NCBI GenBank assembly: GCA_016188915.1
Contig: JACPGU010000004.1
Coordinates: 1 to 64,000 of the forward strand
DNA: 64,000 nt
Direction of reading: 5' to 3'
Source: Candidatus Microgenomates bacterium
GTDB lineage: Bacteria > Patescibacteria > JACPGU01
Below are positions 23,959-31,991 of the stretch, piece after piece (the first letter of the stretch is position 1; each line of letters begins with the position of its first letter). Under the pieces are notes generated by a model. It was not told where the DNA came from. It did no database searches and worked only from the letters and a program-made list of their open reading frames with translations. The position numbers and the translations under genes are program-made.

Positions 23959-24621
23959 ATGGATAACGCGAATGCGAGTATCGAGCTGGTTTCTTACGAT
24001 TGCGACTCTTACGGCTTTGGCAAAGTGTTTTACAATGGTGTACAGATGTTTGACACGACCGGGAAGGGTGGCGGATGCAACGCATGGGAGATCGGGACCA
24101 CTGCGGTATTTCCTTCGCGATTTTCGAAGGATATGGTGGCTGATGGCAGTTCTCCTTGCATTTCCATCCTGACTGCCGGATGTTGTAATGGGCATGTGAT
24201 TGAGTGCAATACGCTTGGGTTTCAGCAAATCTATTTCGTAGCCGCAACTCCCCCTCGTGGGATACTCCCCGTTTATATGTATTGCCCATACTCAGGTGAG
24301 GTGGGCGGAAAGCCTCACGGGGATCCGTTCTATCGTCTGGTTGGCACATTGGTCTGGAGTTCTTACAGGAGAGAAAGGGGCATCGGTAAAGGCAAGATCT
24401 GGCTTATGAGTCGGAATTCCAGCGATGGAGCAAGGCGACTGAATCTCGAGGTGCCGAACGAAGCTTCAAAGGATGACATCTTGGCTCTGCCAAGTCTTCC
24501 TGAGGAGATGAAGCGGTGCTTTGAGGGTGGCGGTGAAATACGACTGGAACCTACGATTGAGGTGGCTAAGACGACGTTTGCGAAGCCACTCACGCATTGC
24601 AATAGTGTTGTCGATAAATGA
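23959..24621 (+). CDS. Hypothetical cysteine-containing protein under TrmB-linked promoter
   Basis: I do not recognise this 220-residue protein. A Shine-Dalgarno AGGAG precedes ATG. It has no signal peptide or membrane helix. Several cysteines cluster (CCNGHVIEC at about 75-83, also positions near 15, 40, 67, 109), and an N-terminal beta-rich half (IELVSYDCDSYGFGKVFYNGVQMF) precedes a C-terminal helical/acidic tail. Base composition looks more GC-rich than its neighbours, which could mean recent acquisition. A terminator follows within 60 nt, so it is monocistronic. Confidence 0.65.
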   Translation: MDNANASIELVSYDCDSYGFGKVFYNGVQMFDTTGKGGGCNAWEIGTTAVFPSRFSKDMVADGSSPCISILTAGCCNGHVIECNTLGFQQIYFVAATPPRGILPVYMYCPYSGEVGGKPHGDPFYRLVGTLVWSSYRRERGIGKGKIWLMSRNSSDGARRLNLEVPNEASKDDILALPSLPEEMKRCFEGGGEIRLEPTIEVAKTTFAKPLTHCNSVVDK

Positions 24622-24674
24622 TTGTTACAGGCTAACGGGGCTGCGCCTTGAAGCCAGCCTCATCTCAAAATCTT

Positions 24675-24705
24675 ACCGGATTTTCTTTATAGGAATCCGG
24701 TTTTT
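24675..24705 (+). terminator. Intrinsic terminator of the 23959 gene
   Basis: ACCGGATT (24675-24682), 11-nt loop, AATCCGGT (24694-24701), then TTTT. Confidence 0.8.
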
Positions 24706-24769
24706 GATTGGCGGGCGGAGGATGGTATAATATATTGAAGTCAAGACTTTGGGCTAGAATTTAGCTCTA

Positions 24770-24798
24770 TTGACAATATGTATAATCTGTGATATACT
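24770..24798 (+). promoter_or_regulatory. Promoter of the second giant surface gene
   Basis: TTGACA (24770-24775), 17 bp, TATACT (24793-24798), about 112 nt before the start codon. Confidence 0.7.
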
Positions 24799-24815
24799 GG
24801 TAAAAAGTGAAAAAC

Positions 24816-24862
24816 AAACACCAAAAAGCGCGGGCAAAAACGTGTCTTTTTTGGTGTTTTTT
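24816..24862 (+). promoter_or_regulatory. Terminator-like hairpin in the leader of the giant surface gene
   Basis: AAACACCAAAAA (24816-24827) pairs with TTTTTGGTGTTT (about 24848-24859), with the T-run continuing to 24862. It lies between promoter and ORF, so it would act as an attenuator unless disrupted. Confidence 0.55.
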
Positions 24863-24910
24863 CAGGTTCAAAATCCTTATTAACCAGTATTAATACTAAA
24901 TATCAACAAG

Positions 24911-27900
24911 ATGTCCAAAATCGTCTCTTTTTTCAAAAAAAATAGGAAAGCGGTCAACCTCAAAGGACTGGTTTCCTCTCTTTTGGTGGCCTCTATCGCT
25001 TTAATGCCCTTGGCTGGTGTGCGCGCTGTGGCTGGTGTCACCATCACCGCTTCCGGCGGTGCTACCAATCTGGTAGAAGGCGGTTCGACGGCTCTGGCCT
25101 ACGGCTATACTTTTCAGCTTGGTGGCGCTAGTAGCGATGTTCTTCAAACTACTGCTACCGATGCTGATGGTGCAATTTATACGGCTGGTGGCTATGTCGG
25201 CACTGCGGATTTGGACCCGACCAAGGCTATCGGCAATAAGACTTCCAACGGTGGGACTTTTTTCATGCTTTCCATGAACGAATCCAGCGCTGTCGGTAAC
25301 GAGAACTACCTTTCCAAGGTCAATGCCGACGGCACACTGGCTTACACTTACTCTTTTGGTAATAGCAATTCTGACGCCTTAGTGGATATGAAGTTAGACA
25401 GCGCCAAGAATGTTTATTTGCTCCATTATTTCAAAGGAACGGTAGATTTTGATCCGACAGCCGGTGTTGACAACAAGACTTCTGGTAGTGCTGGCGCTGA
25501 TTGGGCGACGGCTTTGGTGAAAATTAACGCCGACGGTTCCTATGGCTGGGCGGAAAATTTTCCGGTATTTATTCAAAAAATGCGTGTTTCCTCTACCGGT
25601 ATTTATCTGACCGGCTACGCTAACGGTACAATAGATTTCAACGGTACTGGTGCCGGCGCTTCCGATATCCAGACTACTGATAGCTTTGACGCTTTCGCGA
25701 CCAAATTGAACACTGATGGTTCCTATGGCTGGACCAAGCTAATTACAGGTAGTGGCACCAGTTATGGCGCGGCTATTGATGCCGATGCTTCCGGCAATGT
25801 CTTTGTCTCTGGATATTTTATGAACGATTTGGATTTGGATCCGACTGGGACCGAGGCTATCATTTCTGCCACCGGTTCAACCGATATCTTTTTGGTAAAA
25901 ATAAATAATGATGGCACCTATGGCTACGGTAAAGCTTATGGCAATACCGGCACCAACACACCCTATGATTTGATTGTTGATTCTACCGGTGATGTTTATC
26001 TGGCTGGTACTTTTGAGGGGACGATTGATTTTGACGCTGTTGCTTACGGCGGAGCGGGGGACAATCATACTTCCAATGACAAAACCGATATTTTCTTAAC
26101 TAAAATTAATGCCAATGAATCTTACGCCTGGACGCTGACTTTTGGTGGTGCCTTGGTTTCTGATCCGGCCTCTTCTGTAGGCCGCGACCGTATCTCTTCT
26201 TTGAGCCTGGATTCTTCTGACAATATATATCTAGGTGGATTTGTCTCTTCAGGGAGTGCTGTTGATATGGATCCCACTGCCGGGACAGATTCTCAAACAC
26301 CTGGCTTTTTGAACCGTACTGGTTTTGCGACCAAAATCAATGCCGATGGCACTTACTCTTGGAGCTATCTTTTTGCTGGTGGCAATAACGAAGTGACTTC
26401 GGTAGTCACTAATTCTTTGGGACGCGTCTATATCGGCGGATTTTTCCAAGACACCTTGGATACTGATGTCGTTTCCGGCGTTGATACCCAAACTTCCGCT
26501 GGCAGTTTCGATGGTTTTGTTACGATGTTGGTGCCGAATGATTTGTACACCATCGCCTTAGACGATGTGCCGACGGCTGATGTGACGGTTAGCCTCACTC
26601 CCGGTAACGACCTAACGGCTTCTGCTAGTTCTGTCATATTCACACAATCTACTTGGAATGTTGACCGCTTGATTTACTTGACAGCGGTAGATGACGAATG
26701 GAACGAATCGGCTGGACAAACCAGTTTCATTGAGCATACTTCTAGTTCTGCCGATATGGCTTTTAATGGTCTGACGATCGCTGATTTGACTGTCAGTCTG
26801 ACCGATGGCGGTTTGACCGATGACGATGTGATCCGTGGTACGACCGCTTCCACGCCTATTCAAGTAGCGGAAAACAACACTACTTCGGCAACCTATACTA
26901 TTTCTCTTAACGATCAGCCGGTCTCGGATGTGGTTATTACGCCTACACCTGCTGACGCGACGCAAGCTTCTATTGCCCCGGCCACTCTAACTTTTACCCG
27001 TTCTAATTGGAATACTCCGCAGACCGTGACGGTGACCGCTATTGATGACGCGGCCATTGAAACTAACGTGCACTCAACTTCTATCGCCAATGGGGGAGCA
27101 AGTATTGTTTCGGCCGACCCGATTTTCAACGGCATAGTGGTTGGCCCGAATATTACTGTCAATATCATTGACAATGATAGTCCGGCGGTGAATATCACCG
27201 AATCGGCTTCCTCTACCGATATTACCGAAGGTGGCGCGACTGATAGTTATGACGTGGTCTTGTCCACTTTGCCTTCCGCTAACGTCTTGGTTAATATCTC
27301 AACCGATACAGCGCAAGTGACCGCTCCGGCTTCTTTGCTTTTCACTCCGGCTGACTGGAATGTGCCACAAACGGTGACTGTCACCACTACTGATGATAAT
27401 TCAGTGGAAGGCGCGCATACTTCTACTATTACGCATACTTCGTCTTCTTCTGACATCGGCTATAACGGGCTGACTATTATTCCTGTTACAGCCAATATTA
27501 CCGATAACGATACGGCTGGTATTACCGCTACCGAATCTGGCACTACTGATGTGACCGAAGGTGGCGCGACTGACACTATTGATTATGTTCTCCTGTCTCA
27601 ACCGACAGCAGATGTTAGTATCGCTTTGACGGTTGGCGCGCAAGTTTCGCTATCGGCGACTACTTTGACCTTTACTGCCGCTAACTGGAATACGCCACAG
27701 ACCATTACCGTAACGGCTGTTGACGATAATGTCGCGGAGTCTGCTACTGTCGAAACTATCTCTTATGCCGTCACTTCATCTGATACGAATTATAATGGTA
27801 TTCTAATTACGACTACCAATATCAATGTTATCGACAATGACATCGCCGATATCACCGTTATGCCTACTGGCGGAACAGCCAATGTCACCGAAGGGGGCGC

Positions 27901-29542
27901 GACTGATACTATTGATTATTCTTTGAACACCGAGCCGACGGCTAATGTTGTTATCGCCCTGACAGCTGATGCGCAAGTAACGCTTTCTGTCGGAAGTTTG
28001 ACCTTCACCTCTAGCAACTGGAATGTGCCACAAACCGTTACCGTTACTGCCGTTAACGACACGACTGTCGAAGGCGCGCATACGGGCAATATCTCTTACG
28101 GTGTCACTTCCTCTGATATTTCTTATAACGGTTTTGCTGTGGCTTCCACCTCTGTAGCTATTACCGATAACGATTCTTCTGGTGGTGGAGGCGGTGGTGG
28201 AGGCGGTGGTGGCTATATTCCTCCTACTCCTCCGGTAGTTCCTCCAGTAGACAGTTCTACCGTTACTGTCACTTCTGCCAACGGCGGGACAGCTACAGTG
28301 ACCAATCAGGATGGCACCTATGCTACTATTTCTATTCCTTCTGGCGCGGTAAATTCTGATACTATTGTCAAAATTACTGCCGTAGACAAAAGTGATCCTC
28401 GCGTCATCAACCCCTCTCCTGAATCTGGCTTGATTATTATCGGTAATCATGTTTACGAGATTACTGCGACTAAAGCAGGCGGCGAAGCTCTGGCCAACCT
28501 AGACTCTGCTGTCACTATCAAAATTGTTTACGCTCAAACGGACATTCCTAATGGCATTAATGAAGCCGATACCAGAGTTTACTACTTTGATAGCGCCAAA
28601 AACCAATGGCAGATTATAGAGGGGATTGACATTGATACCATCAACAACAAAATCCTCTTTACGACTAAGACCCTGAATAGGACTTACGCTTTGATGGCCA
28701 AGATAGAGCCTGGTCAGATTGTTACTCCCCCCGTAAGTAACAATAGTGGCTATGTAATTAGCCTTGATCCGGCGGCTTATCAATATCAATATGTTGGACA
28801 GACAGCTTTCAGAGCTTTGAAAACTGGCGAATATGCCATAATCACCTTGGCTCTGAAAAATACAGGCACAGCCAATTGGTATAAAGATGGTCCGCATCCT
28901 GTTAATTTAGGCACAGCAAGATCGCAAGATCGCAATAGCACCTTTGTTGACAATATTTGGTTGTCAAATAATCGCGCCAGTCGTCTAGACCAAAGCTTGG
29001 TCAAACCAGGGGAGACGGGTACCTTTACCTTTGTTATCAAGGCGCCAAACAAAGCCGGTAATTATAAGGAATATTTCCAGCCTGTAGCCGAAGGTATCAC
29101 CTGGATGAAAGATATTGGTATCTATTGGAATTGGAGAGTAGTCAGAGGCGTGTCTAAATCCACTCGTCCTGTTTATAGCGCAAGCTATGCCGCACAGAGC
29201 CCCTATGTAGTGGTCGGTCCAAATGGGTCTGCTACACTTTGGGTAGAATACAAAAATCTTGGCACAACTGTTTGGTCTAACGCAGGCGATAATACGATTC
29301 GTCTAGGCACCAGCAACCCGCAAGACGCAGATTCTTCTCTAAAAGACAGCTCTTGGTTGGCTGATAATCGTGCCACCAATATGGACCAGGCAGTAGTTGC
29401 CCCTGGCGATACGGCTCGTTTTACTTTTACCATCAAAGCCCCTAGCGCTTTAGGCGATTTGAAGGCTTATTTCCGCCCGGTAGTGGACGGGATTGCTTGG
29501 CTGGAAGATGTTGGTTTGTACTGGAATGTTAGCGTGAAGTAA
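24911..29542 (+). CDS. Giant surface protein (SBBP-type propeller, Calx-beta-like repeats, NBR1-Ig-like)
   Basis: An exported 1543-residue protein. Residues 1 to about 40 are a signal peptide with a basic start (FFKKNRKAVNLKG) and a hydrophobic core. About 60-540 holds repeated units with AxDADGxxYxxG and FDPTAGTD motifs typical of SBBP beta-propellers. About 547-1087 holds five copies of a roughly 100-residue unit with a VTEGGATDTIDY...NWNxPQTVTVTAVDD core, like Calx-beta domains. Then come a Gly-rich hinge (about 1091-1102) and YIPPTPP, a ZU5-like domain and two NBR1-Ig-like domains (about 1285-1543) with FQPVAEGITWMKDIGIYW. The C-terminal modules parallel the 11446 protein. There is no LPXTG or terminal anchor and only a weak Shine-Dalgarno. 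Confidence 0.85.
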   Translation: MSKIVSFFKKNRKAVNLKGLVSSLLVASIALMPLAGVRAVAGVTITASGGATNLVEGGSTALAYGYTFQLGGASSDVLQTTATDADGAIYTAGGYVGTADLDPTKAIGNKTSNGGTFFMLSMNESSAVGNENYLSKVNADGTLAYTYSFGNSNSDALVDMKLDSAKNVYLLHYFKGTVDFDPTAGVDNKTSGSAGADWATALVKINADGSYGWAENFPVFIQKMRVSSTGIYLTGYANGTIDFNGTGAGASDIQTTDSFDAFATKLNTDGSYGWTKLITGSGTSYGAAIDADASGNVFVSGYFMNDLDLDPTGTEAIISATGSTDIFLVKINNDGTYGYGKAYGNTGTNTPYDLIVDSTGDVYLAGTFEGTIDFDAVAYGGAGDNHTSNDKTDIFLTKINANESYAWTLTFGGALVSDPASSVGRDRISSLSLDSSDNIYLGGFVSSGSAVDMDPTAGTDSQTPGFLNRTGFATKINADGTYSWSYLFAGGNNEVTSVVTNSLGRVYIGGFFQDTLDTDVVSGVDTQTSAGSFDGFVTMLVPNDLYTIALDDVPTADVTVSLTPGNDLTASASSVIFTQSTWNVDRLIYLTAVDDEWNESAGQTSFIEHTSSSADMAFNGLTIADLTVSLTDGGLTDDDVIRGTTASTPIQVAENNTTSATYTISLNDQPVSDVVITPTPADATQASIAPATLTFTRSNWNTPQTVTVTAIDDAAIETNVHSTSIANGGASIVSADPIFNGIVVGPNITVNIIDNDSPAVNITESASSTDITEGGATDSYDVVLSTLPSANVLVNISTDTAQVTAPASLLFTPADWNVPQTVTVTTTDDNSVEGAHTSTITHTSSSSDIGYNGLTIIPVTANITDNDTAGITATESGTTDVTEGGATDTIDYVLLSQPTADVSIALTVGAQVSLSATTLTFTAANWNTPQTITVTAVDDNVAESATVETISYAVTSSDTNYNGILITTTNINVIDNDIADITVMPTGGTANVTEGGATDTIDYSLNTEPTANVVIALTADAQVTLSVGSLTFTSSNWNVPQTVTVTAVNDTTVEGAHTGNISYGVTSSDISYNGFAVASTSVAITDNDSSGGGGGGGGGGGYIPPTPPVVPPVDSSTVTVTSANGGTATVTNQDGTYATISIPSGAVNSDTIVKITAVDKSDPRVINPSPESGLIIIGNHVYEITATKAGGEALANLDSAVTIKIVYAQTDIPNGINEADTRVYYFDSAKNQWQIIEGIDIDTINNKILFTTKTLNRTYALMAKIEPGQIVTPPVSNNSGYVISLDPAAYQYQYVGQTAFRALKTGEYAIITLALKNTGTANWYKDGPHPVNLGTARSQDRNSTFVDNIWLSNNRASRLDQSLVKPGETGTFTFVIKAPNKAGNYKEYFQPVAEGITWMKDIGIYWNWRVVRGVSKSTRPVYSASYAAQSPYVVVGPNGSATLWVEYKNLGTTVWSNAGDNTIRLGTSNPQDADSSLKDSSWLADNRATNMDQAVVAPGDTARFTFTIKAPSALGDLKAYFRPVVDGIAWLEDVGLYWNVSVK

Positions 29543-29567
29543 ATTTAATGTGGGTGCGTGTAATGAA

Positions 29568-29602
29568 TGAAAACTCCTCCGAAAACGGAGGAGTTTTCAT
29601 TT
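29568..29602 (+). terminator. Intrinsic terminator of the second giant surface gene
   Basis: TGAAAACTCCTCCG (29568-29581), loop AAAA, CGGAGGAGTTTTCA (29586-29599), then TTT. Confidence 0.85.
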
Positions 29603-29716
29603 GGCAGGGTAGTGGGGATTGATAAATCAATCAAATCAACAAAAAATTATCCACAAAGGCGATAGATGCTAGAAAAAAAAGCTAATTATGGCACTTTTTC
29701 TTTTTGATAATTATTC

Positions 29717-29745
29717 TTGAAAAGCTTTTAGAAAAAGCATACAAT
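29717..29745 (+). promoter_or_regulatory. Promoter of the mraZ-dcw operon
   Basis: TTGAAA (29717-29722), 17 bp, TACAAT (29740-29745). The predicted start lies just before the GTGG repeats. Confidence 0.65.
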
Positions 29746-29755
29746 TGAAGCGCTG

Positions 29756-29789
29756 GTGGTGAATTGTGGATAAAAGTGGGGGTAAGTGG
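29756..29789 (+). promoter_or_regulatory. MraZ operator: four GTGG repeats at 10-bp spacing
   Basis: GTGG begins at 29756, 29766, 29776 and 29786, an exact 10-bp period. MraZ is known to bind direct TGGG/GTGG-type repeats separated by about 5 nt upstream of its own gene. The position right after the promoter fits repression. One repeat overlaps the inverted DnaA box. Confidence 0.78.
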
Positions 29790-29939
29790 GTGCTTATCAA
29801 CAGCTCTAGGCAGTACAGATCTCATACGGATATACGAATTATCCATCAAGTTATTACCAGGTTTAGAAGTTAGGGGCTAGAAGGCAATAGACAAAATGTT
29901 TTCTGGGCCGTACCTTTCTAAGCGCTAATAATCCCGACT

Positions 29940-30371
29940 ATGTTCATCGGTGAATATTCTTACACAATTGACGAAAAAGGGAGGGTGGCGACACCTGTTA
30001 AATATCGCGTTCAATTAGGCGATGGCGTTGTAGTGACTAGGGGGCTGGATAATTGTCTTTTTATGTATGCCAAAAAAGACTGGGCAGTATTGGCGGAAAA
30101 ATTGGGCAATATGCCTACGACCGACAAATCTGCTCGTGATTACGCTAGGCTAATGTTGGCTGGCGCAATGGACATTGAACCGGACAAAGCGGGGCGCATT
30201 GTTTTGCCGCAATATTTGCGAGATTTTGCTTCTTTGAAAAAAAATGTTGTTGTTGCCGGTCTCTATAACCGTATTGAAATATGGGATGAGACTACTTGGA
30301 AAAAATACGAGCAGGAGGTGGAGAAAAATTCGGGAGATATCGCCGACAAACTCTCACAATTGGGTGTTTAG
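29940..30371 (+). CDS. mraZ: Transcriptional regulator MraZ
   Basis: The DNA-binding autoregulator at the head of the dcw cluster. The protein has 143 residues with two AbrB-like halves: MFIGEYSYTIDEKGRVATPVKYR and MDIEPDKAGRIVLPQYLRDFA, each with the conserved D-x-KGR/AGR-hydrophobic-P motif. The C-terminal helix (TTWKKYEQEVEKN) is usual for the family, as is the length. The operator described upstream supports autoregulation. No Shine-Dalgarno is obvious. Confidence 0.96.
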   Translation: MFIGEYSYTIDEKGRVATPVKYRVQLGDGVVVTRGLDNCLFMYAKKDWAVLAEKLGNMPTTDKSARDYARLMLAGAMDIEPDKAGRIVLPQYLRDFASLKKNVVVAGLYNRIEIWDETTWKKYEQEVEKNSGDIADKLSQLGV

Positions 30372-30450
30372 GTACGAATTTTAGCTAATTAACACTAATT
30401 TCGCTAATTTGAAACTAATGGCACGAATTGGATTCAAATTAGCGCAATGA
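30366..30450. repeat. CACGAAT/ACTAAT repeat between mraZ and rsmH
   Basis: It contains repeated GCTAATT/ACTAAT units and ACTAATGGCACGAATT, the reverse complement of the ATTCGTGxxATTAGT core found in the 23S helix-45 insert and the rRNA leader. Confidence 0.5.
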
Positions 30451-30486
30451 GCGCGACCTATGGGAGGGCTAACAGGGTTCATTAAA

Positions 30487-30599
30487 AGCCTGGGATTGAT
30501 TTGCCAAACAAAAAAACAAAAACAAAGGCCTTTGGCCTAAAAATTTTCATCTTTTTATTTCCCCATAAATAAAAACAAAAAGCGAACCAATCCCTGGCT
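30487..30599. repeat. Imperfect inverted repeat before rsmH
   Basis: Arms about 30487-30505 and 30582-30599 (AGCCTGGGATTG against CAATCCCTGGCT) enclose A/C-rich sequence and an AAAGGCCTTT palindrome. The function is unknown; it could be a remnant element or processing stem within the dcw transcript. Confidence 0.45.
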
Positions 30600-30623
30600 C
30601 CAATTTTTTTTAAAAAATCCATC

Positions 30624-31496
30624 ATGACCATGGCCCATATCCCTGTTTTGCTGGCAGAATCCATAGAGGCTTTGAATATCGTTCCAGACGGCACCTATGT
30701 TGACGCGACGCTTGGTTTTGGGGGGCATTCGGTGGCCATCTTAAAAAAATTGAATCAAGGTAAATTAATAGGAATAGAAATAGATAAAAATACGTATGAT
30801 CAAGCAAAAAGTTTATTTAGCGACCGCGAAAATGTATTTTTACATTGTAGTAATTTCGTCAATGCTTTTGGCAGTTTTGTACCACACAGCTTTGGCCAAG
30901 TGGACGGAATTCTATTCGACCTGGGGGTCAATGTTCACCAAATAAAAGAGTCGGATAAAGGATTGTCTTTTTTAAAAAATCAATATTTGGATATGCGCTT
31001 GTCTGAATCAAATGGGCCAACCGCCGCCGACATTATTTCATCTAGCGGCGAGCAAGAATTGGTAGAAATATTCAAGAAAGCCGATGAGCGATTTGCCCGT
31101 CCGATTGCCAAAAAAATAATAGAACAGCGACGACGAGCCAAAATAGAAACTACCGATCAATTAGCCGAATTGGTAGGTAGTATCAAAAAAAGAAGAGGGA
31201 GAACGCATCCTGCCACCCAAGTTTTTATGGCCCTAAGAATGACGGTGAATAAAGAGCTGGAAAATATCAGTAAGGCCTTACCGGATGCGGTGGAGATTTT
31301 GAAACCAGGTGGCAGAATAGCAGTGATTACTTTTCACTCCACCGAAGACCGTTTGGTAAAAAATATTTTTAAAGAATTAGTCGCTGTCAAAAAAATAAAA
31401 TTGATAAACAAAAAAGTAATTACAGCTTCCAGAAAAGAACAATTAAGCAATCCTTTATCGCGTAGCGCCAAACTGAGGATAGGGGAGAGATTATAG
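30624..31496 (+). CDS. rsmH: 16S rRNA m4C1402 methyltransferase RsmH
   Basis: N4-methylates C1402 of 16S rRNA using SAM. The protein has 290 residues. Family signatures: HIPVLLAESIEAL at the start, SAM-binding DATLGFGGHSVAIL, IEIDK, ILFDLGVN, and the C-terminal RTHPATQVFMALRMTVNKEL and ITFHSTEDRLVK. It keeps the usual place after mraZ. A second possible ATG lies two codons in (30630, MAHIP); either is plausible. Confidence 0.96.
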   Translation: MTMAHIPVLLAESIEALNIVPDGTYVDATLGFGGHSVAILKKLNQGKLIGIEIDKNTYDQAKSLFSDRENVFLHCSNFVNAFGSFVPHSFGQVDGILFDLGVNVHQIKESDKGLSFLKNQYLDMRLSESNGPTAADIISSSGEQELVEIFKKADERFARPIAKKIIEQRRRAKIETTDQLAELVGSIKKRRGRTHPATQVFMALRMTVNKELENISKALPDAVEILKPGGRIAVITFHSTEDRLVKNIFKELVAVKKIKLINKKVITASRKEQLSNPLSRSAKLRIGERL

Positions 31497-31518
31497 GATA
31501 AAAAATAAAAAAACAAAA

Positions 31519-31887
31519 ATGAGGTTGGGCATAAGAATAAAAAAAAGGAGGCAGCAGGCGGTAGCGAAAAGCTACAATACCACCTATGCCAAAAGATATT
31601 TTCGTTTTGGGCCAGTGTCTTTGGGATTTATCACGGTAGCGATGTTTTCTTTGGTCAGCTTTTTTTATCTAGCTCAAGCTAATCAGATCACTACCAAAGG
31701 ATATATCTTGCAAGACTTGCAAAAAGAACACCAAAGGATATTATCTGAAAACGAAAGATTGCAGGTGGAGGCGGCGCGGTTGGAGTCTTTGACCAAGATT
31801 CGTGAAAAGGCCGGCGAACTCTCCATGTCTCCTGTCAGAGACATAAAATATCTTAGCCAGGGCGACGGGCTGGTGGCCAGTAAATAA
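31519..31887 (+). CDS. ftsL: FtsL/DivIC-like division protein
   Basis: A bitopic division protein that would bridge FtsQ and FtsW/FtsI at the septum. It has 122 residues: a basic cytoplasmic N-terminus (KKRRQQAVAKS), one transmembrane helix (about 33-55) and a periplasmic leucine-zipper-like coiled coil (DLQKEHQRILSENERLQVEAARLESL). Family sequence conservation is low, so the call rests on topology, size and position between rsmH and ftsI. Confidence 0.8.
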   Translation: MRLGIRIKKRRQQAVAKSYNTTYAKRYFRFGPVSLGFITVAMFSLVSFFYLAQANQITTKGYILQDLQKEHQRILSENERLQVEAARLESLTKIREKAGELSMSPVRDIKYLSQGDGLVASK

Positions 31888-31991
31888 ATCTAAAACACAG
31901 GGCTTGAAACGAAAGACGAAAGATTAGCATTTTAAAAACATAAGACATCATTGTCTTGTGTTTATTTAATTTTAGTACAAAACTTTTTGAT

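Larger units (their letters stand above)
29647..29847. promoter_or_regulatory. Cluster of DnaA-box-like sites upstream of mraZ
   Basis: Perfect TTATCCACA at 29647-29655, a perfect inverted box TGTGGATAA at 29765-29773, and near matches TTATCAACA (29794-29802) and TTATCCATC (29839-29847). An AT-rich stretch lies between the first two. The rest of 29600-29939 holds the mraZ promoter and operator and no gene. Confidence 0.55.

Noticed and set aside
29600..29939. Calling this region oriC
   Set aside because: No dnaA, dnaN or other origin-linked gene is nearby and skew cannot be computed from one window.
31956..31991. TTG start for ftsI
   Set aside because: It lies in a hairpin arm (31935-31962), and the ATG at 31992 gives a normal FtsI N-terminus.
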